Origin: Jiella pelagia
GTDB lineage: Bacteria; Pseudomonadota; Alphaproteobacteria; Rhizobiales; Rhizobiaceae
Length of the DNA: 64,000 bases
Reading direction: 5' to 3'
Assembly: GCF_026898155.1 (NCBI RefSeq)
Contig: NZ_CP114029.1
Span: forward strand, 1,061,501 to 1,125,500
The translations under genes were made by a program, and so were the position numbers. The notes under the pieces are model-generated. The model saw only the letters and a program-made list of their open reading frames with translations, was not told the origin of the DNA and made no database searches. This document shows positions 54,349 through 62,212 of the stretch, in pieces. Each line of letters begins with the position of its first letter. The first letter of the stretch is position 1.

Positions 54349-54996
54349 TCAGGCCGACCAAGCCGCAAGCGCAGCGTCCGCGCCGGCTGGATCTTCTTTG
54401 ATCCGATAGATCGTCTGACGCGAGAGGCCGACCGTCCGAGCAATCTCCGCTACCCCCATTCCCTTTCCGAGCAAACCGCGCACGGACCCAACCTGCTCCC
54501 GCGTGAACGATGGCTTCCTCCCCCGGTAAGCCGCCTCAGCGCCGCTTTCCGCCTTGCTCTTTGCAGCAGCGATACCCGCACGCTGAGCCTCCTTCGTCGC
54601 CTCCGCCTGCGCTTGCGCAGTTGCCGCCATGAAAGCTATTAGCGCGTCTCTCACAGCCTCCTGCATGGGATCCTTAGGCTGCCCGTCAAACACCATCCCG
54701 TTGATGATGGTGCGGATAGTAACGCCCCGCCGCATGAATTCGCGGATCGTATCGGTAACGTCTTGATAATTTCGCCCGAGGCGGTCGACCCAGCGGACCA
54801 CGAGGGTGTCGCCGGGACGGAGCATGTCGAAGAGCCGGCGACCCTCCGGCCTGTCCCGCATCTTCACGGTTACTCCCGACACGCCGTGATCCGCCACGAC
54901 TTCGTCAAAGGTGAAACCGGCAGCCTCCGCTTGATCCTGTTGATGTGAAAGCGTCTGCTCGGATGTCGACACGCGGGCATAGAAAATGATGGCCAC
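54349..54996 (-). CDS. Serine recombinase (resolvase family)
   Basis: A 215-residue resolvase/invertase with GTG start. The catalytic Ser is in FYARVSTSEQT (residue 10), and the Arg-containing motif is VVRWVDRLGRNYQDV. The C-terminus has a helix-turn-helix for DNA binding (GMGVAEIARTVGLSRQTIYR). Length and layout match small Tn3-type resolvases. Dyad repeats upstream (55013-55100) could be its res site. It may resolve multimers of the excised element or be left from a transposon. Confidence 0.9.
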   Translation of the reverse strand: MAIIFYARVSTSEQTLSHQQDQAEAAGFTFDEVVADHGVSGVTVKMRDRPEGRRLFDMLRPGDTLVVRWVDRLGRNYQDVTDTIREFMRRGVTIRTIINGMVFDGQPKDPMQEAVRDALIAFMAATAQAQAEATKEAQRAGIAAAKSKAESGAEAAYRGRKPSFTREQVGSVRGLLGKGMGVAEIARTVGLSRQTIYRIKEDPAGADAALAAWSA

Positions 54997-55012
54997 GAAC
55001 CCGCTCCTGTCT

Positions 55013-55100
55013 GTCCGATAAATATATGTCCGGAAAGATGCGCGTCCGAAATCCAGACGTCAACCCTAGCGGACGGCCCCTTTCGGACCTGCCGGAAGTC
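55013..55100. promoter_or_regulatory. Candidate res site / divergent promoter region
   Basis: Several copies of GTCCG and its complement are clustered upstream of the resolvase gene, including TGTCCGATAAATATATGTCC (from about 55012) and an inverted pair GTCCGAAA (55044-55051) and TTTCGGAC (55081-55088). Resolvases bind spaced dyads of this kind. The region also separates the divergent resolvase and DUF262 genes. Function inferred from position only. Confidence 0.4.
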
Positions 55101-55210
55101 CGTTGAGGTATACCCTAACGAACAAATCGACCCTGGCTGCTGAGGGCTCTTGCGCAACACGCCTTGGGGTGGAACTCTCAAATTCCAAACTCTCCCGCGA
55201 GAAGGGCTAA

Positions 55211-56302
55211 ATGACCGACGCTGACGAGAACACCACGACTTACGATGACGAGCCCGACGTAGTCGATGAAGCAGTAGAGAGTGAAAACGCGACGACTGAT
55301 GCGGAAGATAAGGAGATTGTTTATCAGATTAACAGCTTCGGCGCTGACTATCTGGTCGACGGGATTATATCGCGCATGGAAACAGAGGCCATCTATAGGC
55401 CTGATTTTCAGCGACAGTTCGTTTGGAGTGTTCCTCAGGCTTCTCGTTTCATAGAATCTATCCTGCTTGGCCTCCCTATCCCTGGCATCTTTTTGTATCG
55501 AGAGGAATCAACACAAAGGCATCTTATAATTGACGGCCTCCAGAGACTGACGACCATCCAGTCTTATTATCGAGGGCAGCTTCCCCATTCCGATCGCGTA
55601 TTTAGGCTCGTCAATGTAAAGGAACGCTTCGAAGGTAAAACTCTTGACGACTTGGAGCCCGCCGACCAGCGTCGGTTCAACGATGCAACAATTCATGCTA
55701 CAATTATCCAGCAGGTGGCGCCTGAAAACGACAACAGTTCCGTATTCTACATATTCGATAGACTAAATTCCGGCGGAACCCCACTTCAACCGCAAGAAAT
55801 TCGCGCGGCCGTATATCATGGTGCTTTCCAGAGACTGCTAGAGCGACTTAATGACGACGTAAATTGGCGCAAGATATTCGGGCCAAAAAACAAGCGTGGG
55901 AAAGACCAAGAACTGATTTTGAGATTTTTGGCACTTACCGAGCGTTGGTCAACCTACAAGTCCCCGATGAAGACGTTTTTGAACTCTTACATGTCGGACC
56001 GGCGCCATATCTCTGATGAAGACGGCCGCCGAATAGAAGAAATGTTTGCGAAGACTGTGAGATTTGTCGTCGAGAACATTGGTGATCGACCTTTCCGCCC
56101 ATCTCGGTCCTTGAATACGGCAGTCTTCGACGCGGTCATGGTCGCAATTGCTCAGAACCCCGAGCCGCGAGCAGAAGGTTTTTCTGACCGATACAAAGCG
56201 CTGCTTCAAGACGATAACTTTCAGGAGGCAAGCAGTCGCGCGACGGCTGATGAGTCCAATGTTGCAACGCGAATAAAAAAAGCGATTGATTACTTGGGAT
56301 GA
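55211..56302 (+). CDS. DUF262 domain protein (GmrSD-type N-terminal domain)
   Basis: A 363-residue protein. After an acidic, low-complexity N-terminal tail (1-35), the DUF262 domain follows with YRPDFQRQFVWSVPQASRFI, ESILLGLPIPGIFLY and the nucleotide-hydrolysis motif DGLQRLTTI (108-116), a variant of the usual DGQQR. FDRLNSGGTPLQPQEIRAAV is also typical. DUF262 domains are found in GmrS of the modification-dependent GmrSD nuclease and in other anti-phage proteins. No HNH (DUF1524) domain is present here. The stop overlaps the start of a HEPN gene, so the two form one operon. The gene is less GC-rich than core genes, fitting acquisition. Confidence 0.88.
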   Translation: MTDADENTTTYDDEPDVVDEAVESENATTDAEDKEIVYQINSFGADYLVDGIISRMETEAIYRPDFQRQFVWSVPQASRFIESILLGLPIPGIFLYREESTQRHLIIDGLQRLTTIQSYYRGQLPHSDRVFRLVNVKERFEGKTLDDLEPADQRRFNDATIHATIIQQVAPENDNSSVFYIFDRLNSGGTPLQPQEIRAAVYHGAFQRLLERLNDDVNWRKIFGPKNKRGKDQELILRFLALTERWSTYKSPMKTFLNSYMSDRRHISDEDGRRIEEMFAKTVRFVVENIGDRPFRPSRSLNTAVFDAVMVAIAQNPEPRAEGFSDRYKALLQDDNFQEASSRATADESNVATRIKKAIDYLG

Positions 56303-56766
56303 TAAACCGGGAACTTCGATCAGAGAAAGATCGGATTACGTCTTTATTCATCTTAATGAAAAAGGACTTAATTTCGCTGGATAGTCGTCTACAGTCCGCG
56401 TTTGCTGGCTACATGATAGTGCAATCCTCTGGTTTTATAGAAAGGTCGGTTTCCGCCTTACTGGGAGAGTATGGGAGCAGACGCTCAAACGCGGAGATTT
56501 CCCGGTTCCTGCAGAAAACTGTAGAGAGGGAAAACAGCCTAAACTGCGAAAAGATTGAGAAAATCCTCTCGCGGTTTCAGAAGAGCTGGTGGCCCAATAT
56601 CTCGCTGGACCTCGAGGCCGGGGTTACTGAAGCGGTCGACTCTCTCAAAACGCTGAGAGATCAGATAGCTCACGGCAGGACCAATGGTACGGGCTTGCTT
56701 GTTGTGGAAGGTTATTTCGTCAAGGCAGTGACCTTGGTCGAACGCTTGGAAGCCGAACTGCAGTAG
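56299..56766 (+). CDS. HEPN-domain protein paired with DUF262
   Basis: A 155-residue all-helical protein with the HEPN ribonuclease signature R-x4-H in LKTLRDQIAHGRTNG (Arg120, His125). DRITSLFILMKKDLISLDSR to GFIERSVSALLGEYGSRRSN resembles RiboL-PSP/MAE-type HEPN proteins often encoded next to DUF262 proteins. The ATG overlaps the upstream stop (ATGA), indicating 1:1 coupling. The pair is a likely anti-phage module in which HEPN cleaves RNA and DUF262 senses or gates it; the mechanism is inferred from family knowledge. Confidence 0.78.
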   Translation: MINRELRSEKDRITSLFILMKKDLISLDSRLQSAFAGYMIVQSSGFIERSVSALLGEYGSRRSNAEISRFLQKTVERENSLNCEKIEKILSRFQKSWWPNISLDLEAGVTEAVDSLKTLRDQIAHGRTNGTGLLVVEGYFVKAVTLVERLEAELQ

Positions 56767-57079
56767 CGAATGGATCGAGAGGGGCGACTCTGCCGACCTG
56801 AGTTGCCTCCCCATCGCCGTGAGGTCATTAGCGGCGGGCGATGCAGAGCGGCGGGGCGATGCGCGCCTCTAAATTGCGCCGTAGCGAGCCCCGCCGATCT
56901 CCGTTTGCCATCGACGAGCGTCCTACTTCTGCGCGATACGGCGAAGTTCCGGAATTGGTGCGGCTGAGCCAACTAGGCGGGCTGTAGTGGACGGGCCCTC
57001 ATCGCAATTGCCCCGGAATCGGATGTTGCAGCAACGTGCGGTCCCCGGTGACGGCGCGATAGTAGACACGATGCAGGTC

Positions 57080-57705
57080 GGCGCTGCCGGCGGCGGCAGG
57101 AACGACGGGCGAAAGCCGAACCGCATCGGCCGACGGAAGGCAGCCGGCGCGGTTTCGGGTCTGGCGTCTGCCGGCGTGGCGGCCCTACCGAGTGGCGCTG
57201 CCGGCGGCGGCGGGAACGACGGGCGAAAGCCGAACCGCATCGGCCGGCGGAAGGCAGCCGGCGCGGTTTCGGGTCTGGCGTCTGCCGGCGTGGCGGCCCT
57301 ACCGAGTGGCGCTGCCGGCGGCGGCGGGAACGACGGGCGAAAGCCGAACCGCATCGGCCGGCGGAAGGCAGCCGGCGCGGTTTCGGGTCTGGCGTCTGCC
57401 GGCGTGGCGGCCCTACCGAGTGGCGCTGCCGGCGGCGGCGGGAACGACGGGCGAAAGCCGAACCGCATCGGCCGGCGGAAGGCAGCCGGCGCGGTTTCGG
57501 GTCTGGCGTCTGCCGGCGTGGCGGCCCTACCGAGTGGCGCTGCCGGCGGCGGCGGGAACGACGGGCGAAAGCCGAACCGCATCGGCCGGCGGAAGGCAGC
57601 CGGCGCGGTTTCGGGTCTGGCGTCTGCCGGCGTGGCGGCCCTACCGAGTGGCGCTGCCGGCGGCGGCGGGAACGACGGGCGAAAGCCGAACCGCATCGGC
57701 CGACG
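57080..57705. repeat. 114-bp direct tandem repeats (about 5.5 copies)
   Basis: Copies starting GGCGCTGCCGGCGGCGG occur at 57080, 57194, 57308, 57422, 57536 and 57650, exactly 114 bp apart and nearly identical; the last is partial. Because 114 is a multiple of three, every frame not stopped in one unit remains open through all, creating long false frames on both strands. The coding interpretation that fits surrounding genes is the minus-strand HUH gene, where each unit is 38 residues. Confidence 0.95.
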
Positions 57706-57891
57706 CGACGACTCGACCTCTGCGCGACCGGTCAAGGTGGCGCTGCCGGCAGACTCGGTAGATCGTGGGCAGGTACGGTCATTGGCCTCGGGAGATGAGC
57801 CGGGACTCGTACTTGCATAAGTAGGCTGGCCTTCATGACCGCTCTCGCTCCCGAGAAAATGCCATAACGTTCGCCCGCCGCTCTGCACCCC

Positions 57892-59267
57892 GGTAGTGTC
57901 CGCGCTGGTGGTGGAAAATCGGACGTCAGAAGGTGTGACGGAGGTGGCCACCGGATTGGCCGGCTAAGGTGGAGTTGCGAGACTTCAACCTGACCGGAGC
58001 ACCCGATGACCGAGGACAGACTACCGCTTGCCGAGCTTCTGGCGAAAGCGGGAGACGGCGATTTCCTGAGGACGATTGCCGAGAGTGTTATGCAGCTTCT
58101 GATGGAGGCCGACGTGGAGGGCATGATCGGCGCCGGGCGTCATGAACGCACCCTGGAGCGGGCGACCTATCGCAACGGCTACCGGGACCGTTCGCTCGAC
58201 ACGCGGCTCGGCTCCTTACAGCTTCGTATCCCCAAGCTTCGGCAGGGCAGCTACTTCCCGCCGTTTCTGGAACCGAGGAAGCTCTCGGAGAAGGCCTTGG
58301 TCGCAGTCATCCAGGAGGCCTGGATCAGCGGCGTCTCGACTCGCAGGGTCGACGATCTGGTGCAGGCCATGGGGCTGTCGGGGATCGGCAAGAGCACGGT
58401 ATCGAAGCTGTGCAAGGACATCGACGAGCGCGTCGGCGGCTTCCTCGATCGCCCGCTTGCCGGCGACTGGCCCTATCTCTGGCTGGACGCGACCTATTTG
58501 AAGCAGCGCGAAGGCGGAAGGATCATCTCGGTCGCGGCGATAATCGCCGTGGCGGTGAACACGGACGGCAAGCGCGAGATCGTGGGCCTCCACATCGGCC
58601 CGTCGGAAGCGGAGACCTTCTGGTCGACCTTCCTCAAGAGCCTGGTGCGCCGCGGCCTGTCCGGCGTGAAGCTGGTGATCTCGGATGCCCACGAAGGGCT
58701 GAAGGCGGCCATCCGCCGGGTGTTCAGCGCCTCCTGGCAGCGCTGCCGCGTCCACTGGATGCGCAACGCCCTGTCCTATGTCCCGAAGGCGCAGCAGAGC
58801 ATGGCGGCGGCGGCGCTACGCCAGGCTTTCATCCAGCCCGATCGCGCCGGCGCCGCCCAAGCGCTGCGCCAAGTCGCCGACCAACTCCGGGGAAAATGCC
58901 CCAAGCTCGGCGGCTTCATCGACGACAGCGAGACCGACGTGCTGGCGCATCTGGACTTCCCCAGCCAGCACCGGACCCGGATCCATTCGACCAATTCCCT
59001 GGAGCGCCTGAACAAGGAGGTGAAGCGGCGCGCCGATGTCGTCGGCATCTTCCCGAACGAAGGCTCGATCATCCGCCTCATCGGCGCCGTTCTGCTCGAG
59101 GCCAATGACGAGTGGCAGACGCAGAACCGCTACATGCAGACCGAGCCCATGGCCGAACTCATGGCCGCCAGAACTAAACCCGAAACCGCACGTATTTCCA
59201 CCGCAGCCGCCTGAAACGGAGCCGCTTCAGTTACACCGCAATTTCCACCACGTTGACGGACACGACC
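57892..59267 (+). mobile_element. Complete IS256-family insertion sequence (1376 bp)
   Basis: The ends are imperfect inverted repeats of about 28 bp: GGTAGTGTCCGCGCTGGTGG on the left and complement GGTCGTGTCCGTCAACGTGG on the right. A 9-bp direct repeat CTGCACCCC flanks it (57883-57891 and 59268-59276), the target duplication size of the family. One transposase gene fills it. It interrupts the HUH initiator-like gene. A partial copy of the same element is in the chimera ending at 45190. Confidence 0.92.
58006..59214 (+). CDS. IS256-family transposase
   Basis: A 402-residue Mutator-type DDE transposase (MTEDRLPLAELLAKAGDGDF). The zinc/DNA-binding N-terminal region contains RATYRNGYRDRSLDTRLGSL; the catalytic core has the first Asp in WPYLWLDATYLKQREGGRII, the second in VKLVISDAHEGLKAAIRRVF with the C-x2-H type region RCRVHWMRN, and the C-terminal NSLERLNKEVKRRADVVGIF. 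Full length and uninterrupted, so probably functional. The first 81 codons are shared with the chimera at 44507-45076. Confidence 0.95.
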   Translation: MTEDRLPLAELLAKAGDGDFLRTIAESVMQLLMEADVEGMIGAGRHERTLERATYRNGYRDRSLDTRLGSLQLRIPKLRQGSYFPPFLEPRKLSEKALVAVIQEAWISGVSTRRVDDLVQAMGLSGIGKSTVSKLCKDIDERVGGFLDRPLAGDWPYLWLDATYLKQREGGRIISVAAIIAVAVNTDGKREIVGLHIGPSEAETFWSTFLKSLVRRGLSGVKLVISDAHEGLKAAIRRVFSASWQRCRVHWMRNALSYVPKAQQSMAAAALRQAFIQPDRAGAAQALRQVADQLRGKCPKLGGFIDDSETDVLAHLDFPSQHRTRIHSTNSLERLNKEVKRRADVVGIFPNEGSIIRLIGAVLLEANDEWQTQNRYMQTEPMAELMAARTKPETARISTAAA

Positions 59268-60264
59268 CTGCACCCCCACTAGAACCTGTCCAACCGGTGC
59301 CTTCGCGAACACAACGCTGGGTGTATTTTTGCTCGAAGGCGTTGATGCGTGGTTGCTTCCCTTTCGCTCGCGTCGGAAGAGAGCAAAAGCGCCCGATGGA
59401 CGGTGAAGCTTAGCGCGCTCTAGCCTGTAGAGCGCTAGAAGCGCCTCATCTGGTGCATCGAGAAGAGCCTTGTGATCCAAGACGCGTGAAGCGATGTAAT
59501 TCACGAGAGCGGCCTGGTTCTTTACGCGGCGGTCGAGAAAAACCGTGGCGAAGCGGCGCGATAGATTTCTCTCCAAGCCGTCCAGGCGGGGTGGCTCGAT
59601 TTCGCAAACGAGATGCAGGTGCACATCGAAGCCCGCCAACGCTGGAACCCAACGGAGGTGCACACCCGCGAACAAAGGGCGGGCTCGATCACCCCTGCAC
59701 TCGCATTTCATGCACGCGTCGTAGGCTTCGGATAGAGCCGTCACAGCATCGCGCAGATCGGTCGGCCGACTTGCCTCCTTACGGAGGCGGAGCACGATAT
59801 GGCGGACGTTCTGGGGACGGTGCGCCCGAAGGAAGTCGTCGTAGCTCGATGCGATCTCCGCCGCACGTCGGCGCGTGGTGGTGGGGAAAATCCAACGCTC
59901 GGGAAGATCCCAACGCTCGAAAATCCTTGCCGGCAAGGAATCGAGATCGATGATGAACCGACGGTTCCTTCGGTTAACTTCTAGGCCGGCCTCTTGAAGC
60001 CGATCCGCAAGGAGTTCATCGACCGGTGACGACCACGGTCCCGTCTCGCCGGGTGGAATTCGGGCCAGGAAGGCGCGGCCCGCAGGCGACGTCCACCATG
60101 CGGGGTCACGCCCGAAATCGAGCCTCCGATCTCGCCCCCATCGATCCCCTGTAGACAAGCCGCTTGCCCTTCGCCTACGGTTTCGTAGTCCACCCCGAAA
60201 CACACAGCTTAGGCGTGGCGCTAACGGCTTGTTTTTTCAGTCAAAATTGGACGTTGGCGGATAG

Positions 60265-60282
60265 TCCCTTCCTCTCCGCCAC
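60265..60282 (+). repeat. attR: duplicate of the tRNA-Ser 3' end
   Basis: TCCCTTCCTCTCCGCCAC is identical to 47023-47040 but is not part of a tRNA gene here; the upstream bases do not form a tRNA. This is the expected product of site-specific integration into the tRNA 3' end and marks the right end of the island. Confidence 0.88.
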
Positions 60283-60576
60283 TTGTCCTCGCGAAAGCGT
60301 TCTCCCAACCGGCTACGGCCGTATTTTTCCGTTGTTTTCGAGGGTTATACGGGAGGGGCTGAGCACTGGCCCCGTCGCCACGAGGCTTGGAAGCGGTCTC
60401 TGAGGGCCAGTATTCTCCGGACCTCATGACTGCGCCGTTTTGGTGAATTATTCACAAACCATTGAAATTTCGACGATCAACTCCCTGCGTACTGAACACT
60501 TCGATTTCAGAGTCGCGCGTCGAGAAGGAACCGAAATCGAACGATATCCATGTCGGCGGGGCGGTGGGGTGAGGGT
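60283..60576. other. Gene-free stretch between island and IS5 remnant
   Basis: About 290 bp of sequence to the right of attR. It contains several short frames but nothing with family resemblance. It is presumably the chromosomal flank that originally followed tRNA-Ser, now next to an IS5-type fragment. Confidence 0.4.
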
Positions 60577-61207
60577 TCAGCAGCCGCATTCCCAATCCCT
60601 AGCCACGACCCCGCTTTGCAATATAGCGCCTTCGCCGATCTCCATGCCGACCGTCCCCGCGAGCAGCCAGGCCGCAAGACGATCAGTTGTGGCGCTAACC
60701 TTATCCGGCTTCCGCAATGCGCACTCCCACACCGTGGCCACTCGCCATCTGTCTTCGCAGAGTTTTGTACGAACGGCGCTGTCCCGAGCGATGGTCACCA
60801 GGGCGACGGCGGACAGGAAGTTCGCGGCGAGCTTGTCGTAGCGGGTTGCGATGCGTCGAAAGTCCTTGAGGCGGCAGAAGGCAGCTTCGATCCGCCAGCG
60901 CTCGCGGTAGCGTCGTTTGTCGTAGACGACTGGGGTCTTCCGGCTTGATCTGCCTGGGATCACGGGCCTCCCGCCGACATTGCGAAGCCGCTGCCGCAGA
61001 GCATCAGCATCATAGCCCTTGTCAGCGGTGAACCAGCGCACCGGTCCCGCAGCATCCAGCAGGTCATTTGCAGCACCCACGTCGCTGATATTGACGGGCG
61101 TCAGCCGTAGGATCGCCGGGCGGCCGAGGCAGTCGGTGATGGCATGGATCTTTGTTGTCTGCCCGCCTCGAGAAGGGCCGATTGCCTGCAGAGCTATGGC
61201 GGAAACT
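60577..61207 (-). pseudogene. IS5-family transposase C-terminal fragment
   Basis: The minus-strand frame contains ALQAIGPSRGGQTTKIHAIT, RLTPVNISDVGAANDLLDAA and KGYDADALRQRLRNVGGRPV, followed by RRYRERWRIEAAFCRLKDFR and RIATRYDKLAANFLSAVAL. This is the DDE catalytic part of IS5-family (IS427-like) transposases. The N-terminal ORF is missing; at about 61207 the sequence changes to the IS256-type piece, and residues after LSAVAL are not family-like. The longer frame to 62214 is an artefact of the antisense of the next gene. Confidence 0.8.
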
Positions 61208-61287
61208 GGGTGATGACGGTCTGAGAGAGGCGACGTATCGGGGCGGGTAACAAGCCAGCCCGAACCTCCCAAAGGAGCGATACGCCC

Positions 61288-62151
61288 ATGACGACGGATA
61301 GCACCGTTTCCGCATTTCGACATCCCGACACGATCGACGATCCCCTGACCACGGTTCTCCGTGATGGCGCTCGGCGTCTTCTCGCCGAAGCGATCGAGGC
61401 GGAAGCTGCCGCCTTCCTCGCTACGATGAAGGACGAGCGGCTCGGCGACGGTCGGGCGCGCTTTGTGCGCCATGGCCATGGTCCGGAACGGACGATCCAG
61501 CCCGGGATCGGCCCGGTTTGCGTTAAGCGGGCGAAGGTTCGCGATCGCGCCGCCGACGATGGCGATGGCGATGGCGGCGAACGCGTTGCCTTCACCTCCG
61601 CCATTCTCCCGAAGTGGGCTCGCCGCACGACGAGCCTTGATGCCTTGCTTCCAGTCCTTTACCTGCGGGGCCTTTCGACGGGAGACTTCCAGGAAGCTCT
61701 CACGGCCCTGCTCGGCAAGGACGCGCCGAACCTGTCGCCTTCGGTGATCTTTCCGCTGAAAGACGACTGGCAGGCCGATTACGACCGCTGGCAGCGCCGC
61801 GATCTGTCGGCCCGCCATTACGTCTATGTCTGGGCCGACGGCGTCTATCTCCAAGCCAGGATGGAGGACGATGCGGCCTGCATGCTGGTGATCATCGGCG
61901 CGACGCCCGAGGGGAAGAAGGAACTCGTCGGCTTCCAGGTGGGGGTCCGCGAGAGCGCTCAAAGCCGGCGCGAACTCCTTGTCGATCTGAAGGCTCGTGG
62001 CCTCGCCGTTGCACCTGAAATCGCGGTTGGCGACGGCGCGATGGGGTTTTGGAAGGCGCTCGATGAGAACTTTACCGGGACCAAGCACCAGAGATGTTGG
62101 GTTCACAAGGTCGCCAACGTCCTGAATAATACCAACGTGCGTGAAAGCTGA
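61288..62151 (+). pseudogene. IS256-family transposase, C-terminally truncated by IS630 insertion
   Basis: From ATG 61288 (MTTDSTVSAFRHPDTIDDPL, RBS AAAGGAGCG) the frame encodes an IS256/Mutator transposase of a different subgroup from the one at 58006: ARHYVYVWADGVYLQARMED holds the first Asp, and AVGDGAMGFWKALDENF the second. It breaks off after HQRCWVHKVANVLNN, where relatives continue KLPKS, and ends TNVRES in IS630 sequence. About 100 C-terminal residues including the last catalytic Glu are lost, so it is inactive. Confidence 0.85.
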
Positions 62152-62212
62152 CTCGCTGGGGATTCCCATTTTGATGGAAGTCTGAATCAATGATGGCAAA
62201 CGGAGGTTTGCC

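Larger units (their letters stand above)
56923..60203 (-). pseudogene. HUH initiator-like gene with 38-residue tandem repeats, split by IS256 element
   Basis: Removing the IS256 element and one 9-bp target duplication (1385 bp) joins two minus-strand frames into a single frame of about 631 codons (GTG 60201-60203 to stop at 56923). The N-terminal part has a HUH motif (GFDVHLHLVCEIEPP, about 192-206) and a candidate Tyr (NYIASRVLDHK, 236), as in rolling-circle replication or relaxase-type initiators. The C-terminal part contains five full and one partial copies of a proline-rich 38-residue repeat beginning RRPMRFGFRPSFPPPPAAPL. The true N-terminus is uncertain. The intact gene would supply replication or transfer initiation to the island; the split form is probably inactive. 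Confidence 0.75.
47023..60282. mobile_element. Integrative and mobilizable genomic island in tRNA-Ser
   Basis: The island runs from the 3' end of tRNA-Ser to a second copy of its last 18 bp (TCCCTTCCTCTCCGCCAC at 47023-47040 and 60265-60282), about 13.2 kb. It encodes a tyrosine recombinase next to the tRNA, relaxase and MobC-like genes, a MmeI-like restriction-modification enzyme, a serine resolvase, a DUF262/HEPN pair and a HUH initiator-like gene. No type IV secretion genes are present, so transfer would need a helper. Removing the later IS256 insertion leaves about 11.9 kb. Boundaries are inferred from the repeat and gene content. Confidence 0.87.

Noticed and set aside
57080..57705. CRISPR-like array
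   Set aside because: The 114-bp units are direct, contiguous repeats without variable spacers and no cas genes are present.
56987..57820. Long plus-strand frame through the tandem repeats (Gly/Ala/Arg-rich)
   Set aside because: Open only because the 114-bp unit is a multiple of three. The minus-strand reading joins the HUH gene exactly across the IS256 insertion, so it is preferred.
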